This document shows positions 7,365 to 17,393 of a stretch of 64,000 nucleotides of DNA, one piece after another. The position numbers and the translations under genes were made by a program. Each line of letters begins with the position of its first letter. The stretch's first letter is position 1. Source of the stretch: Oceanicoccus sagamiensis (GTDB lineage Bacteria > Pseudomonadota > Gammaproteobacteria > Pseudomonadales > Dasaniaceae); contig NZ_CP019343.1 of NCBI RefSeq assembly GCF_002117105.1, forward strand, positions 3,968,001-4,032,000, in the 5' to 3' direction. Under the pieces are notes generated by a model. It had not been told where the DNA came from, did not search any database, and saw nothing but the letters and a program-made list of their open reading frames with translations.

Positions 7365-9257
7365 CTACCTATTATGCAGCGCCGCCACTATATCTCTGGC
7401 CAATTTTTCGCTAATTCCCGGAATATTGGCCAAATCTTCGGCGCTGGCGGCTTTGACTTCCTGCCAACCGCCAAAATGACGCAGTAATTCACGGCGCCGC
7501 TTGGGCCCAACACCGGGTATACCTTCCAGCGGCGACTCGCGCCGCTTCTTATCCCGCCGCTGTTTATGGCCGGTAATCGCAAAGCGATGTGACTCATCGC
7601 GAATATGCTGGACCAAATGCAAACCGGAAGAATCCGATGGCATTACAAACTCTTCACCGGTATCCGCACGATAAAGCACCTCAAAACCCGCTTTACGGGT
7701 AGTACCTTTGGCCACCCCAACCACCAGCAGATCGTTAATCTGCAATTCTTCCAATACCGACAAAGCCTGGTTCACCTGCCCCTTGCCGCCGTCGATAAAC
7801 AAAATATCGGGCATCGCACCTTCACCGGATTTAATCCGGGTATAACGCCGGCTAAGAGCCTGACGCATAGCACCATAGTCATCACCGGCGGCAACATCTT
7901 CAATATTAAAGCGACGATAGTCAGATTTGAGTGGACCGTTATTATCAAACACCACACAGGAAGCCACGGTGGCTTCTCCGCTGCTATGGCTGATATCAAA
8001 GCACTCTAAGCGCTGTGGCATCTCGCTGAGCTTAAGCGCGTCTTGCAAAGCTTCAAAGCGTTGATAAATGGTCTGCTTATTGGCCAAATGGCCGGTAAGG
8101 TTTTGCTGTGCGGTTTCAATCGCCAGTTTTAGCCATTTGGCGCGATTGCTGCGAACCTGAGTGCTAATGGTCGTCTTGCGCCCCAAGCGAGAGGATAAGG
8201 CTTCAGCCAAGGCCGCCGCCCCATCAAAGTCATGACTAACAACAATCTCTCGGGGCATATTATCAGCCCGGGCACCGGCACCATCTGCCAAGTAGTACTG
8301 TGCTAAAAACGCCTCCAGAATTTGTGGCTGCTGCTCATCCAGATAGACTTTGGGGAAATAACTTTTGCTGCCTAAAACACGGCCGCCACGGACAAACAAC
8401 ACCTGAATACAGACAACCCCGGCACGGTAGTCACAGGCAGCAATATCAATATCACCTGATTCACCCTCGATATACTGACTGGCTTGCACTTGCTGTAAAT
8501 ATTGAATTTTATCGCGATACTCCCCCGCCTGTTCAAACGCCAGGGCGCCAGAGGCGGCCTCCATCTTATTCGCCAACTCATTGATCAGGCTTTTATTTTT
8601 ACCTTCCAAAAACATCACCGTATGGCGAACCGACTCTTCATACTCCTCGGCAGAAATTTTATTAACACAGGGAGCGCTGCAGCGATTAATTTGATGTTGC
8701 AAACATGGCCGTGAACGGTTGTTGTAAAAACTATCTTCACACTGGCGCACCTTAAACACCTTCTGTAAAAAATTAAGGCTTTCTTTAACCGCACCGGCAC
8801 TGGGATAAGGCCCAAAATAACGGCCTTTACTTTTTTTCGCCCCGCGATGAATCGCAATACGGGGAAACTCATGCTGGGACGATAAATAAATAGAGGGAAA
8901 TGACTTATCATCGCGCAGCAAAATATTATAGGGCGGGCGCTGCTGCTTAATCAGGTTATGCTCCAATAATAAGGCTTCCGCCTCGGTATTGGTGATCGTC
9001 ACTTCAATCGAAGCAATTTTAGATACCAGCGCTGCGGTTTTAATCGCCAGGCCCTGCTGGCGAAAATAACTGGATAAACGGTTTTTAAGATTTTTGGCTT
9101 TACCGGTATAGAGTATGCTGCCATCGGCATCGTACATTTGGTAAATACCGGGCTTGGTCGTCAGCGATTTTAAAAAAGAACTATAATCAAACGCCGGCCG
9201 CTTTTTTTCCTGCGGTTTGGCGGTATTGTCGCTGTGATTACCGTTATTATCAGTCAT
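7365..9257 (-). CDS. uvrC: Excinuclease ABC subunit C
   Basis: UvrC cuts DNA on both sides of lesions in nucleotide excision repair. The 630-residue protein has all four expected parts. The GIY-YIG nuclease is at about 35-115 ([26 protein letters not shown], split here only by description). The UVR/UvrB-binding segment is about 205-240, after the CSAPCV cysteines. The RNase H-like second nuclease is about 410-540 ([18 protein letters not shown]). Two helix-hairpin-helix motifs lie at the C-terminus ([19 protein letters not shown]). It is slightly longer than E. coli UvrC because of an N-terminal extension of about 25 polar residues. It sits between alkB and pgsA on the same strand. Confidence 0.97.
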   Translation of the reverse strand: MTDNNGNHSDNTAKPQEKKRPAFDYSSFLKSLTTKPGIYQMYDADGSILYTGKAKNLKNRLSSYFRQQGLAIKTAALVSKIASIEVTITNTEAEALLLEHNLIKQQRPPYNILLRDDKSFPSIYLSSQHEFPRIAIHRGAKKSKGRYFGPYPSAGAVKESLNFLQKVFKVRQCEDSFYNNRSRPCLQHQINRCSAPCVNKISAEEYEESVRHTVMFLEGKNKSLINELANKMEAASGALAFEQAGEYRDKIQYLQQVQASQYIEGESGDIDIAACDYRAGVVCIQVLFVRGGRVLGSKSYFPKVYLDEQQPQILEAFLAQYYLADGAGARADNMPREIVVSHDFDGAAALAEALSSRLGRKTTISTQVRSNRAKWLKLAIETAQQNLTGHLANKQTIYQRFEALQDALKLSEMPQRLECFDISHSSGEATVASCVVFDNNGPLKSDYRRFNIEDVAAGDDYGAMRQALSRRYTRIKSGEGAMPDILFIDGGKGQVNQALSVLEELQINDLLVVGVAKGTTRKAGFEVLYRADTGEEFVMPSDSSGLHLVQHIRDESHRFAITGHKQRRDKKRRESPLEGIPGVGPKRRRELLRHFGGWQEVKAASAEDLANIPGISEKLARDIVAALHNR

Positions 9258-9263
9258 AGGGCT

Positions 9264-9866
9264 TTATAGCTGGATACTACGAAAAGTTAAGTTAATGCGC
9301 CCTGCCACAGGCTTCGTCGTTTTTGCAATTTGATGATGCCAGTACTGCTGGGTTTGCCCCGCCATCACTAATAATGAGCCACCATGCAAGTCGATATGGA
9401 TTGGCGCTTGCTGTTGTTTTTTTCTTCGCAGGGAGAAACGTCGGGTAGCACCAAAACTCAGTGAGGCGATAACCGGGTTGAGCCCCAGTTCAGCCTCATC
9501 ATCGCTATGCCAGGCCACACTATCAGCACCATCCCGGTAATAATTAGCCAGCACGCTATTAAAGCGTCTATTGAGCTGCTGCTCTACGGTCTGTTTTAAT
9601 AGCAGCAAACTCTCTGTCCAGGGAATAGGTGTCAGCTTTAAACCGGAATAGCTATAGGCCGCCTCTTTATCACCGTACCAGGCATTCATTCTGGGGATTA
9701 ACACGGGTTTGCCGTACATTTGAATCGTATCTTGATGCCATTGTAAATCGGCCAATAGCTGCTGATAGACCTGAGCCTCATCGGCAATAAAGTCCTCATA
9801 ATAGCTAATATCTGCCTGCGGCAGATCAAAAACCTGGGGGGTGGATGAGAACAAACCGGCTTGCAA
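9264..9866 (-). CDS. alkB: AlkB-like 2-oxoglutarate/Fe(II) dioxygenase, nucleic acid demethylase
   Basis: This 200-residue protein is closer in layout to ALKBH2/3-type enzymes than to E. coli AlkB. The iron ligands are visible as WHSDDE (His and Asp) and the later His in YWHHQI. The 2-oxoglutarate-binding arginines are in RINLTFR near the C-terminus. PRMNAWYG and YSYSG fit the nucleotide-recognition region of this subfamily. It would oxidatively remove methyl groups from 1-methyladenine or 3-methylcytosine. The start is TTG at 9866 with GAGG upstream. The short gap before uvrC suggests a shared message of two DNA-repair genes. Confidence 0.88.
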   Translation of the reverse strand: MQAGLFSSTPQVFDLPQADISYYEDFIADEAQVYQQLLADLQWHQDTIQMYGKPVLIPRMNAWYGDKEAAYSYSGLKLTPIPWTESLLLLKQTVEQQLNRRFNSVLANYYRDGADSVAWHSDDEAELGLNPVIASLSFGATRRFSLRRKKQQQAPIHIDLHGGSLLVMAGQTQQYWHHQIAKTTKPVAGRINLTFRSIQL

Positions 9867-9881
9867 AACAACAACCTCGAC

Positions 9882-10901
9882 TCAGTAAACTTGCGGCTCT
9901 ATTTCCAAATGGATAGCAAAGCGCTGTGCTATATCTTGCGTAATCGCCTCGGCTAGCGCAAGTACCGATTGACCATCACCCTGTTGGTAATTGATTAATA
10001 CTAAAGCCTGTTGCTCGTGCATACCGACAGGACCTATTGTCTTTCCCTTCCAACCGGCTTGCTCTAACAACCAGCCCGCGGCCACTTTTACTCGGCCATC
10101 CGGTTGCGGGTAACAGACCATATCCGGGTAGTCGATGCTGAGCTGCTGCTGTTGTTGCTGGCTAATAATCGGGTTTTTAAAAAAGCTGCCGGCATTGGCC
10201 AGTACTGCCGGGTCCGGTAATTTGCTTTGACGGATGGCTATCACCGCCTGGGCAACCTGCCGGGCCGAGGGTGACGGGATCGCCAGATCTTTAAAGTGCT
10301 GCTGCAGTACACCGTAACTAAGGTTTGGGGTATCGTTTAAAGAAAGTCGCAAAGTAACAGCGCTAATAAAGAAACGCTGCTTTAGCTGCTGTTTAAAAAT
10401 ACTATTGCGGTAAGAAAACTGACAGTCACTCGCCGACAACGTGCGCCATTGCTGTTGCTCAATATCCCAGCCTTCTACCGATTCAAACACCTGCTCTAAC
10501 TCAACACCGTAGGCGCCGATATTTTGAATCGGGGCAGCACCGACTGTACCTGGAATAAGCGACAGGTTTTCAATGCCGTAGTAGCCTTGCTGCAGGCAAT
10601 ACTCCACCAACCCCTGCCAACTCTCCCCCGCCTGCGCTGTTACTAAAACAGTGTCACCCTGTTGTTGGGCACAGATCCCTTTCAGTAAACAATGCATAGC
10701 CAAACCATCAATATCCTGAGTCAGCAGCATATTGCTACCACCACCCAAAAAAACCACGGGCCATTCATTAATTTGGGCTAATTCAAGGGCATCAATCACA
10801 TCAGAAGGCTTATGGATCTCGGCCAAAAATTTAGCCCTGACCGGCACGGCTAAGGTATTTAAGGGCTGTAGGTCAGCGTTTTGACGGAGCAATAGGGTCA
10901 C
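9882..10901 (-). CDS. murB: UDP-N-acetylenolpyruvoylglucosamine reductase
   Basis: MurB is the FAD enzyme that completes UDP-N-acetylmuramic acid in the cytoplasm. The 339-residue sequence is of the E. coli type I form. NTLAVPVRAKF is the N-terminal segment, VFLGGGSNMLL the FAD loop and IPGTVGAAPIQNIGAYG the second FAD motif. SYRNSIFK and NAGSFFKNP contain the catalytic Tyr/Arg and Ser region. The start is GTG at 10901, three bases after the phosphatase stop. The gene belongs to the lpxK-kdsB-phosphatase-murB run. Confidence 0.97.
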   Translation of the reverse strand: MTLLLRQNADLQPLNTLAVPVRAKFLAEIHKPSDVIDALELAQINEWPVVFLGGGSNMLLTQDIDGLAMHCLLKGICAQQQGDTVLVTAQAGESWQGLVEYCLQQGYYGIENLSLIPGTVGAAPIQNIGAYGVELEQVFESVEGWDIEQQQWRTLSASDCQFSYRNSIFKQQLKQRFFISAVTLRLSLNDTPNLSYGVLQQHFKDLAIPSPSARQVAQAVIAIRQSKLPDPAVLANAGSFFKNPIISQQQQQQLSIDYPDMVCYPQPDGRVKVAAGWLLEQAGWKGKTIGPVGMHEQQALVLINYQQGDGQSVLALAEAITQDIAQRFAIHLEIEPQVY

Positions 10902-10904
10902 AAC

Positions 10905-11402
10905 TTAGGATACCGGGTTATGGGTCTGCTGTTGAATAGAGGCCAGTAAACCGGCGCTGGCCTGCTCGACTAAATCAAGCACCTGCTCAAAGCCATCACC
11001 ATCACCATAATAGGGGTCAGGCACTGCTTCAATATCACTGTCACCATAGTCTAAAAACAAGGCCAGCTCACCGCGGTAATCCGCTGGGCATAGTGCCTGT
11101 AAATCAGCCAGATTAGAGCTATCCATCGCCAGAATATAATCAAACTGATCAAAGTCACTGCGACTGACCTGACGTGCACGCAATCCAGTTAAATCACAGC
11201 CGCGTCTGGCCGCCGCTGCGATTGAACGACTATCGGGTTGCTTGCCTATATGCCAGGCCGCAGTGCCCGCCGAATCAGTAGTAATAATGTTAGACAGTTG
11301 ATGGTCGGTAACCAGCTGTTCAAATACACCCTGGGCCGTCGGTGAGCGACAGATATTACCCAGGCAGACAAACAGCACCTTAACGGACATTGGCTCAGTC
11401 AT
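10905..11402 (-). CDS. Low-molecular-weight protein-tyrosine phosphatase
   Basis: This 165-residue enzyme has the P-loop CLGNICRS right after the start and the general-acid motif DPYYGD about 115 residues later, both diagnostic of the family. I chose the ATG at 11402, which overlaps the kdsB stop (ATGACTGA). An alternative ATG at 11390 begins directly at [12 protein letters not shown] and is equally acceptable. In other gammaproteobacteria this gene also sits between kdsB and murB, and its cellular substrate there is poorly defined. It may control tyrosine phosphorylation linked to envelope or polysaccharide synthesis (inference). Confidence 0.92.
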   Translation of the reverse strand: MTEPMSVKVLFVCLGNICRSPTAQGVFEQLVTDHQLSNIITTDSAGTAAWHIGKQPDSRSIAAAARRGCDLTGLRARQVSRSDFDQFDYILAMDSSNLADLQALCPADYRGELALFLDYGDSDIEAVPDPYYGDGDGFEQVLDLVEQASAGLLASIQQQTHNPVS

Positions 11403-12162
11403 TCGCTTGATCAAATAAAGCGCGAATAGCTTGAAGGTCCTGCTCTGTATCGATACCGGCAGGAATCGCTTCACAGGCTTCAGAGGCCATAATCGTTACA
11501 CCATTTTCCAGAGCACGAAGCTGCTCCAGTTTTTCGGTGACCTCTAATGAACTTGCTGGCCACTGTACAAACTGATGTAAAAAAGAAACTCGGTAGGCAT
11601 AAATGCCGATATGGCGATAATAGTTAACCCCCTCAGGCAGTTGATCATTACTACCGTCGAAACTATCACGACTCCAGGGCATAGGCGCCCGGGAAAAATA
11701 CAGCGCCTTGCCCTGCTTATCGATAGTCACTTTAACGGCATTGGGATTGAAGACCGTATCGATATCATCAATTTTTTCTACCAGTGTGGCAATACCAGCC
11801 TGCGGGTTATTCTGTAAATCGCTGGCAACCTGATTGATGACGCTGGCTGGAATTAATGGCTCGTCACCCTGCACATTGACCACAATATGGTCGTCAGGCA
11901 AGGCCAGCGAGGCAACCACCTCCTGTAAGCGATCAGTGCCAGATTCATGCTCCGCTGAAGTCATAATAACCTCGGCATTAAAGCCCTCTGCCGCCGATAT
12001 AATCCGCTGGTCATCGGTAGCAATAATGACACTGGCTGCCTGGCTTTGCTGCGCTTGCTCATAAACACGTTGCACCATGGTTTTACCGGCAATATCTGCC
12101 AGCGGTTTACCGGGCAAACGACTGGAACCATATCGGGAAGGTATAACAACGCTAAAGCTCAT
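11395..12162 (-). CDS. kdsB: 3-deoxy-manno-octulosonate cytidylyltransferase
   Basis: KdsB activates KDO as CMP-KDO for the lipopolysaccharide inner core. The nucleotide-binding start [19 protein letters not shown] and the motifs [10 protein letters not shown] and [11 protein letters not shown] are fully typical. I set the start at the ATG at 12162, giving 255 residues. The frame stays open 21 codons further upstream, but that sequence belongs to lpxK. The gene overlaps lpxK by 11 bases and the phosphatase by 8. The small Trm112-like gene often found between lpxK and kdsB in relatives is absent, since there is no room for it. Confidence 0.97.
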   Translation of the reverse strand: MSFSVVIPSRYGSSRLPGKPLADIAGKTMVQRVYEQAQQSQAASVIIATDDQRIISAAEGFNAEVIMTSAEHESGTDRLQEVVASLALPDDHIVVNVQGDEPLIPASVINQVASDLQNNPQAGIATLVEKIDDIDTVFNPNAVKVTIDKQGKALYFSRAPMPWSRDSFDGSNDQLPEGVNYYRHIGIYAYRVSFLHQFVQWPASSLEVTEKLEQLRALENGVTIMASEACEAIPAGIDTEQDLQAIRALFDQAND

Positions 12163-13180
12163 GGTTAGTCTCTCGAAGCTGCTGGTTAATGCTATGGTAA
12201 AATGCTGAATCAATAGCGGCCGCAACCGGCAGTGACCAACAGTGCTGTGGGGGCTGCTGGATGGCGCGAACCTTCACGGCGTCTTTCTCCGTCATAATAA
12301 TCGGCAGTGTTTCAGCAAACTGAAAGTCATCAGCACAGTAACTATAATGATCGGGAAAAGCATGTTCAACTGGCTCAAAACCCAAATCACGCAGCGTGGT
12401 AAAAAAACGCTGAGGGTTACCTATACCGGCCACGGCATGGACGCGTTTGCTATGGGGCCATTGCTCAATCGCCATCATCGTATCGTTAGTAACAGCCTGC
12501 AAAGCTGTAGCCTGTAACTGCATCGAATAAAACGGCGCCGGCGCTGGCAACCCCAGGGATTGATCACCATTGCCAATAATAAAATCAACCTGAGATAAAC
12601 GGCTTAGCAACTCCCTTAATGGTCCGACCGGCATTAACCAGCCACTGCCAAAGCCTCGGTTAACATCGACTACCGCTATCTCTATATCCCGTTGTAGCGC
12701 ATAGTGCTGTAAACCATCATCACTGACCACCACATCACACTGATATTGCTCAATCAGCATCTCAACGGCGTTTTTACGGTTGCCATCGATAACCACGGGG
12801 GCATCGCTTTGCTGTGCAATCAGCAAGGGCTCATCACCACTGTGTTCAGGCTGGCTGGTAGAGGTAACCGCATAGGGATAAGACGGGGCTTTGCTGCCAT
12901 AACCACGGCTAATCACACCGGGATTAAAGCCCTGCTGTTGTAAGGCTTTAACCAGAGCGATAACCACCGGTGTTTTACCGGCACCGCCGACTGTAATATT
13001 ACCGACCACAATCGTGGGCACAGGCGGTTTAAACGAGGACAGTAGCCCCCAGCGATAAGCCTGCCGACGTATAGCCGTAATTAGAAAATACAGTAGTGAA
13101 AATGGCGCTAGTAGATATAAACCCAGTGACTGCTGATACCAGTGGTGAACAAGGCGATGTTCGTGCGAGGACGCGACCAT
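12152..13180 (-). CDS. lpxK: Tetraacyldisaccharide 4'-kinase
   Basis: LpxK phosphorylates the lipid A precursor to lipid IVA at the inner membrane. The 342-residue protein has an N-terminal membrane-anchoring helix (about 18-38), then [14 protein letters not shown] (Walker A, about 58) and the conserved SRGYGS, GDEP and SDDGLQHY motifs. EKDAVK near the C-terminus is also conserved. It lies six bases after exbD and overlaps kdsB, in an envelope-biogenesis operon. Confidence 0.96.
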   Translation of the reverse strand: MVASSHEHRLVHHWYQQSLGLYLLAPFSLLYFLITAIRRQAYRWGLLSSFKPPVPTIVVGNITVGGAGKTPVVIALVKALQQQGFNPGVISRGYGSKAPSYPYAVTSTSQPEHSGDEPLLIAQQSDAPVVIDGNRKNAVEMLIEQYQCDVVVSDDGLQHYALQRDIEIAVVDVNRGFGSGWLMPVGPLRELLSRLSQVDFIIGNGDQSLGLPAPAPFYSMQLQATALQAVTNDTMMAIEQWPHSKRVHAVAGIGNPQRFFTTLRDLGFEPVEHAFPDHYSYCADDFQFAETLPIIMTEKDAVKVRAIQQPPQHCWSLPVAAAIDSAFYHSINQQLRETNHEL

Positions 13181-13186
13181 AGACGT

Positions 13187-13606
13187 TTAATCACTCGCCG
13201 GTTTTTTAGTCGTCAGGCTTAACTGCACAAAACCTAATTGACCGGCTGCATCCATGGCGGTAATCACGGCCTGGTGAGGTGTGGCGGCATCTGCGGTAAT
13301 CACCAAGGGAACCTTTACATCCCCCGCCTGCACGGTTTCCAGCGCGGCGATAACGGTTTCAATACTCGTAGAGACAAGGCTGCGACCATTAATGACATAC
13401 TGACCATTGGCATCGATTAACACTTCTATCTGTTGTGGCAGGTCGGTTTTTTCTTCACCGCTGGCTTCCGGTAAATCCAAACTCAGATGAGTTTCTTTGG
13501 TAAAAGTCGTCGAGACCATAAAGAAAATCAGCAATAAAAAAACGACATCAATCAACGGGGTTAAATCCACCGAGACCGCTGCTTTGCTTTGACGTTTAAA
13601 TTGCAC
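13187..13606 (-). CDS. exbD: ExbD/TolR-family biopolymer transport protein
   Basis: This 139-residue protein has a short cytoplasmic start, one transmembrane helix (VDLTPLIDVVFLLLIFFMVS, about 14-33) carrying the proton-relay Asp in LIDVVF, and a periplasmic domain. With the ExbB-like partner directly upstream it forms an ion-driven motor that energises an outer-membrane process. The start is GTG at 13606 with AGGAT before it. No tonB gene is in the window. In pseudomonads the same exbBD pair sits between comEC and lpxK, so a role tied to lipid export or envelope is possible but unproven. Confidence 0.92.
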   Translation of the reverse strand: MQFKRQSKAAVSVDLTPLIDVVFLLLIFFMVSTTFTKETHLSLDLPEASGEEKTDLPQQIEVLIDANGQYVINGRSLVSTSIETVIAALETVQAGDVKVPLVITADAATPHQAVITAMDAAGQLGFVQLSLTTKKPASD

Positions 13607-13624
13607 GGATTTAATCCTGTCTGA

Positions 13625-14251
13625 TTAAGATTCTTTGACGTCGACCTTGCGGTCACCATGCAGGGCATCAACCAGTTTAATGGTTTCCTGCTCCAGCGTG
13701 ACAATGACAGAGTCAATTCGACGAGAATAGAAGCGGTGCATAATCAAGGCGGGAATGGCCACACTAAGCCCTGCCGCGGTGGTAATCAAAGCCTCTGAAA
13801 TACCCCCTGCTAAAACCGCCGCATTGCCGGTGCCCTGCAACATAATCTCAGTAAAGACTTTGATCATACCAATCACCGTGCCGAGCAGTCCGAGTAACGG
13901 TGACACCGCTGCGATAGTACCCAGCGTATTTAGGTAGCGTTCCAAATCATGCACCACATGGCTAGCTGCTTCCTGAATACTTTCTTTCATCACATCACGA
14001 CCATGCCGTGAGTTACTGAGCCCGGCGGCCAAAATACGGCCCAGAGGAGACGAGGTTTTTAATTCACGGATTTTAGCGGCATCGAGCTGATTGTTTTTTA
14101 TCCAGCCCCACACTTGAGCCAATAAATTAGGCGGGGAAATTTTACCGGGGTTCAAGGCAAAATAGCGCTCAATACAAATAGCCGCTGCGGCGATGGAACA
14201 AATGATAATCGGTAGCATGAGCCAACCACCGGCTTTGACCAATTCGAACAC
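13625..14251 (-). CDS. exbB: ExbB/TolQ/MotA-family proton channel protein
   Basis: This 208-residue inner-membrane protein has three hydrophobic segments (about 9-27, 110-135 and 150-175). It carries the family hallmark in ISPLLGLLGTVIGMIKVF-type sequence, seen here as VSPLLGLLGTVIGMI, followed by ALITTAAGLSVAIPALI. It is the partner of the ExbD-like protein 18 bases downstream. The start is GTG at 14251 with GAGGAA in front. A 113-base gap separates it from comEC, leaving room for its own promoter. Confidence 0.93.
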   Translation of the reverse strand: MFELVKAGGWLMLPIIICSIAAAAICIERYFALNPGKISPPNLLAQVWGWIKNNQLDAAKIRELKTSSPLGRILAAGLSNSRHGRDVMKESIQEAASHVVHDLERYLNTLGTIAAVSPLLGLLGTVIGMIKVFTEIMLQGTGNAAVLAGGISEALITTAAGLSVAIPALIMHRFYSRRIDSVIVTLEQETIKLVDALHGDRKVDVKES

Positions 14252-14364
14252 GTTAATTCCTCGCTGACTGTTATTGTTATCCCGTTAATAGTAGGCATTA
14301 TACTAATCAAACGCACAAAAACTATGCGCAATACTCATTCTGCCCAAAAAAGATGAGCTGAACC

Positions 14365-16677
14365 TCACTCACTGGCAGATAACCAATAGCGTCTATGCTG
14401 TTGCCGGTATTGGCTGGGGCCGAGCATCTGGCCATGGCTAACAGTAAACGTTAGCGCCCCGGATTGACTGCTAAGGTAAAAAGCACTGTTTAAAACGCGA
14501 TAGCGATCCACTATTGCCGGGTGGGGATGGCCAAATTGATTGCGATAGCCACTGCTAAATACAACCCTATCCGGATCAACCCTTTTAATAAAAGCCCAGG
14601 ACGAAGAACTGGCACTGCCATGGTGTGGGGCCAGTAACACATCAGCCGTTAATAAAGTCGGATATGTGTTCAGCAAGCGTGACTCGGTTGCTGCCTCAAT
14701 ATCCCCTGGCAGTAGAAAACGCTGTTTGCCCGCCGTCACCTTGAGCACACAGGAGCGGTTATTACTTTTGGTTGCCCGCTGAAAACCGGGCAGTTGCAAA
14801 AACTCAAAGTGCACACCATCCCAGAACCAGGACTGTGGCGTGCATAAGCTAGCAGAAGCATGCAGCCCGGAAAGCACTTCATCACCATAGAATAACCGCC
14901 TGGTGTCTACTTGCTGAATAAACGGTGCCGCTGCACCAGCATGATCATTATCCCCATGACTTAGCACCAAGCGATCGACACGGTTTATCCCAAGATAACG
15001 AAGGTAAGGCACCACCACCGCGGTGGCGGTATCAAATTGGGCGCTATAGCTTGGCCCAACATCATAAACCAGTGTGTGATGACGTGTATTCAGTACTACC
15101 GACAACCCCTGCCCTACATCCAGCACAGTAACACGCAGATCCCCCGCCGCCAATTTAGTCGGTTGATAAACCATCAGTGGCAGCAATAACAACCCGCCCC
15201 AGTATTTAGCGGGCACACCTGTTGGTGAAAGCAGGACAAGCACTGCCAGCAAGGCCAAAACCTGAACCGGCCAGGGACGGTATGCAATAGAAAGATTCAG
15301 ATCAACAGCCATGCTATTAAGCAGCTGCAAATAGTCCAGACTCAGGGTGAGCAAGCTATCCGTAAGCTGCCATAAGACAGTGGCGGCCGGTAAACTGATC
15401 AAGCTGGTTAACAGGGCAATAAAATTGACCGGCACTAATACCAGACTAAAAAACGGCACCAGAACCATATTGGCTAATGGGGATATAAAACCAAGCTGCC
15501 CGACAAATATGGCCAACACCGGCAATAAGCCAATAAAGACCAGCCCTTGAGCCAGTAAGATTTTTTCCAGACCACCTAAAACGGGATAGCGTCCAACACC
15601 GCCATAAAACAAACAGGCCACAGCAGCAAAAGACAAATAAAAGGATAGTGATACCGTGGCCAGAGGGTCGTGCATCAAACACAGCAATAGTGCAACAGCC
15701 ATCGCCTGCCCGGCAGGGAATTGGCGACGCCAGCACAAGCCCAACATAAAGACTGAAATCATGATCAATGCCCGCTGGGTCGGCAAGGTAAAACCTGCGG
15801 CAAGGGCATAGATTAGAGCAAACAATATCGCCACCAAAGCGGCACAGCGCTCTGCGGGCAAACGGGGGAAAAGCAACAATACCAACGCCCGTACCACCGT
15901 AAATACCAGGGTCGTTACCAGACCAAGATGCAAACCGGATATCACCATTAAATGGGTGGTGCCTGTGGCCGCAAATAATTGCCACTGCTGCGGGCTAATA
16001 CCGCGCCGGTCACCAATCAGCAAGGCTTTAATAATATCGCGGTGGCTTAACTCATTAGCGGCATCATCAATAATACCCCCCAGCCACCAACGCCAGCGAT
16101 CCACAGAACCGTTATTGTCGGCAATCAGACGATTGTGCGGATTGCCAATCACCCGCCCCACAGCCCCAACCCCTTGCTGGATTAACCAGCTCTGATAATC
16201 GAAGCCACCAGGGTTGGCCATACCATAGGGCCGCTTAAGCGAGACCTGCAAACGCCATTGCTGACCAGGAATAATGGTCTGCGGCGAGGAGTGTTGTTGA
16301 TACCAGTTGAGCTGCACCAGCCTTAGCCCGTGACGGCAATCTTGCGGCGCTATACAGGGCGGCTGACTAAGCCGTAACTGAAAACGGGTTACAGATTGGC
16401 CCCGCTGCAGGCTGGTGAGCGGCAAACCCACCACCTGCCCCTCCAGCCATAGCGGCTGTTGCTGCCAGTCGGCGACCAATTGGGAGGCAAGCAACTGATG
16501 ACCATAGAGCGCACCCCAAGCAAGGCCCGCCGTAAATCCCAAGAGACAGTAAAAACGCTTCAAAGCCAGCCATGCCGCTAGCGGCAAACAGAGTATCAAG
16601 CTAGTTAGAGGGGGGAGCTGTGGGCATATACTGACCACTGCAATACCGGCGGCGGCCGCCATTATCCTTAATAGCAT
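14365..16677 (-). CDS. comEC: ComEC/Rec2-family DNA internalization protein
   Basis: This is a membrane channel protein for uptake of single-stranded DNA in natural transformation. The 770-residue product has an N-terminal DUF4131-type region, a competence domain of many hydrophobic helices (about 220-490) and a C-terminal metallo-beta-lactamase-like domain with LSHGDNDHAGA and APHHGS metal-binding motifs. The ATG at 16677 is preceded by AAGGA at good spacing and is preferred over an in-frame ATG at 16770. It lies divergent to the DUF2062 gene. Whether the organism is competent depends on other genes outside the window. Confidence 0.93.
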   Translation of the reverse strand: MLLRIMAAAAGIAVVSICPQLPPLTSLILCLPLAAWLALKRFYCLLGFTAGLAWGALYGHQLLASQLVADWQQQPLWLEGQVVGLPLTSLQRGQSVTRFQLRLSQPPCIAPQDCRHGLRLVQLNWYQQHSSPQTIIPGQQWRLQVSLKRPYGMANPGGFDYQSWLIQQGVGAVGRVIGNPHNRLIADNNGSVDRWRWWLGGIIDDAANELSHRDIIKALLIGDRRGISPQQWQLFAATGTTHLMVISGLHLGLVTTLVFTVVRALVLLLFPRLPAERCAALVAILFALIYALAAGFTLPTQRALIMISVFMLGLCWRRQFPAGQAMAVALLLCLMHDPLATVSLSFYLSFAAVACLFYGGVGRYPVLGGLEKILLAQGLVFIGLLPVLAIFVGQLGFISPLANMVLVPFFSLVLVPVNFIALLTSLISLPAATVLWQLTDSLLTLSLDYLQLLNSMAVDLNLSIAYRPWPVQVLALLAVLVLLSPTGVPAKYWGGLLLLPLMVYQPTKLAAGDLRVTVLDVGQGLSVVLNTRHHTLVYDVGPSYSAQFDTATAVVVPYLRYLGINRVDRLVLSHGDNDHAGAAAPFIQQVDTRRLFYGDEVLSGLHASASLCTPQSWFWDGVHFEFLQLPGFQRATKSNNRSCVLKVTAGKQRFLLPGDIEAATESRLLNTYPTLLTADVLLAPHHGSASSSSWAFIKRVDPDRVVFSSGYRNQFGHPHPAIVDRYRVLNSAFYLSSQSGALTFTVSHGQMLGPSQYRQQHRRYWLSASE

Positions 16678-16868
16678 AAGACTTATCCTTAAGTCAGGAA
16701 GGCATGATCCTTGAACCCGGCTAGAGAAGCCGGCTAATTCCATGCATAATACGCGGCGCCCAGCTGGCAAGCAATTATCATCTAAAGCGCAATTCAGCTG
16801 CGTATACCTATTAGCCAGCTATAATGGCTATTGGTTTATTGTTTAACTAGTGGGGACTCTTAGCCTCT

Positions 16869-17393
16869 ATGGCTCGCAAGATTATCAAACGTTTTGTACC
16901 TGACCCGGACTGGGTTAAGGAGCAGCAATCCCTGAAGTTTCTCGGGGGCCTGCTACACGACCCCAATCTATGGCACTTAAACCGCCATTCGGTGGCCACC
17001 GCTACCTTTATCGGCTTTTTTGTCGCCTTTGTCCCCCTGCCTACCCAAATGATTATTGCCGCCCTGCTCGCTATGTTCCTCAGGGCCAATTTACCGATTT
17101 CAGTCGCACTGGTCTGGATTACCAACCCTTTTACTATGGCTCCGATCTTTTATGCGGCCTATAAAGTGGGCATTGCTGTTACTGGCACCGAGGCCAGCCA
17201 ATTTGCTTTTGAATTGAGTTGGGAGTGGCTATTAAATGGGTTGGAAAATAACTGGCAACCCTTCCTGCTAGGCTGCGTGATCTGTGGTTTATCGGTGGGC
17301 TTACTGGCCTCGGGGCTGGTTCGGCTAGCCTGGCGCCAGCATACGATCAGCCGCTGGAAGGAACGCCGCAGCCAGCGCAAAGCCAAACGCTAG
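16869..17393 (+). CDS. DUF2062 membrane protein
   Basis: This 174-residue protein has the DUF2062 signature: HSVATATFIGFFVAFVPLP, then AALLAMFLRANLPISVAL and ITNPFTMAPIFYAAYKVG, forming two or three membrane segments. A further helix lies about 135-155, before a basic tail. Its function is unknown. In relatives it also sits divergent to comEC. The gene ends exactly where the convergent lolE gene ends, with no intergenic base. Confidence 0.9.
   Translation: MARKIIKRFVPDPDWVKEQQSLKFLGGLLHDPNLWHLNRHSVATATFIGFFVAFVPLPTQMIIAALLAMFLRANLPISVALVWITNPFTMAPIFYAAYKVGIAVTGTEASQFAFELSWEWLLNGLENNWQPFLLGCVICGLSVGLLASGLVRLAWRQHTISRWKERRSQRKAKR

Noticed and set aside
7605-8009. 134-codon open frame antisense to uvrC
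   Set aside because: Shadow of a conserved gene; no start signals.
15446-15985. 179-codon open frame in another phase within comEC
   Set aside because: It overlaps conserved membrane helices of ComEC in a shifted frame and has no family signal. It is not a frameshift of comEC, because the main frame stays open throughout.
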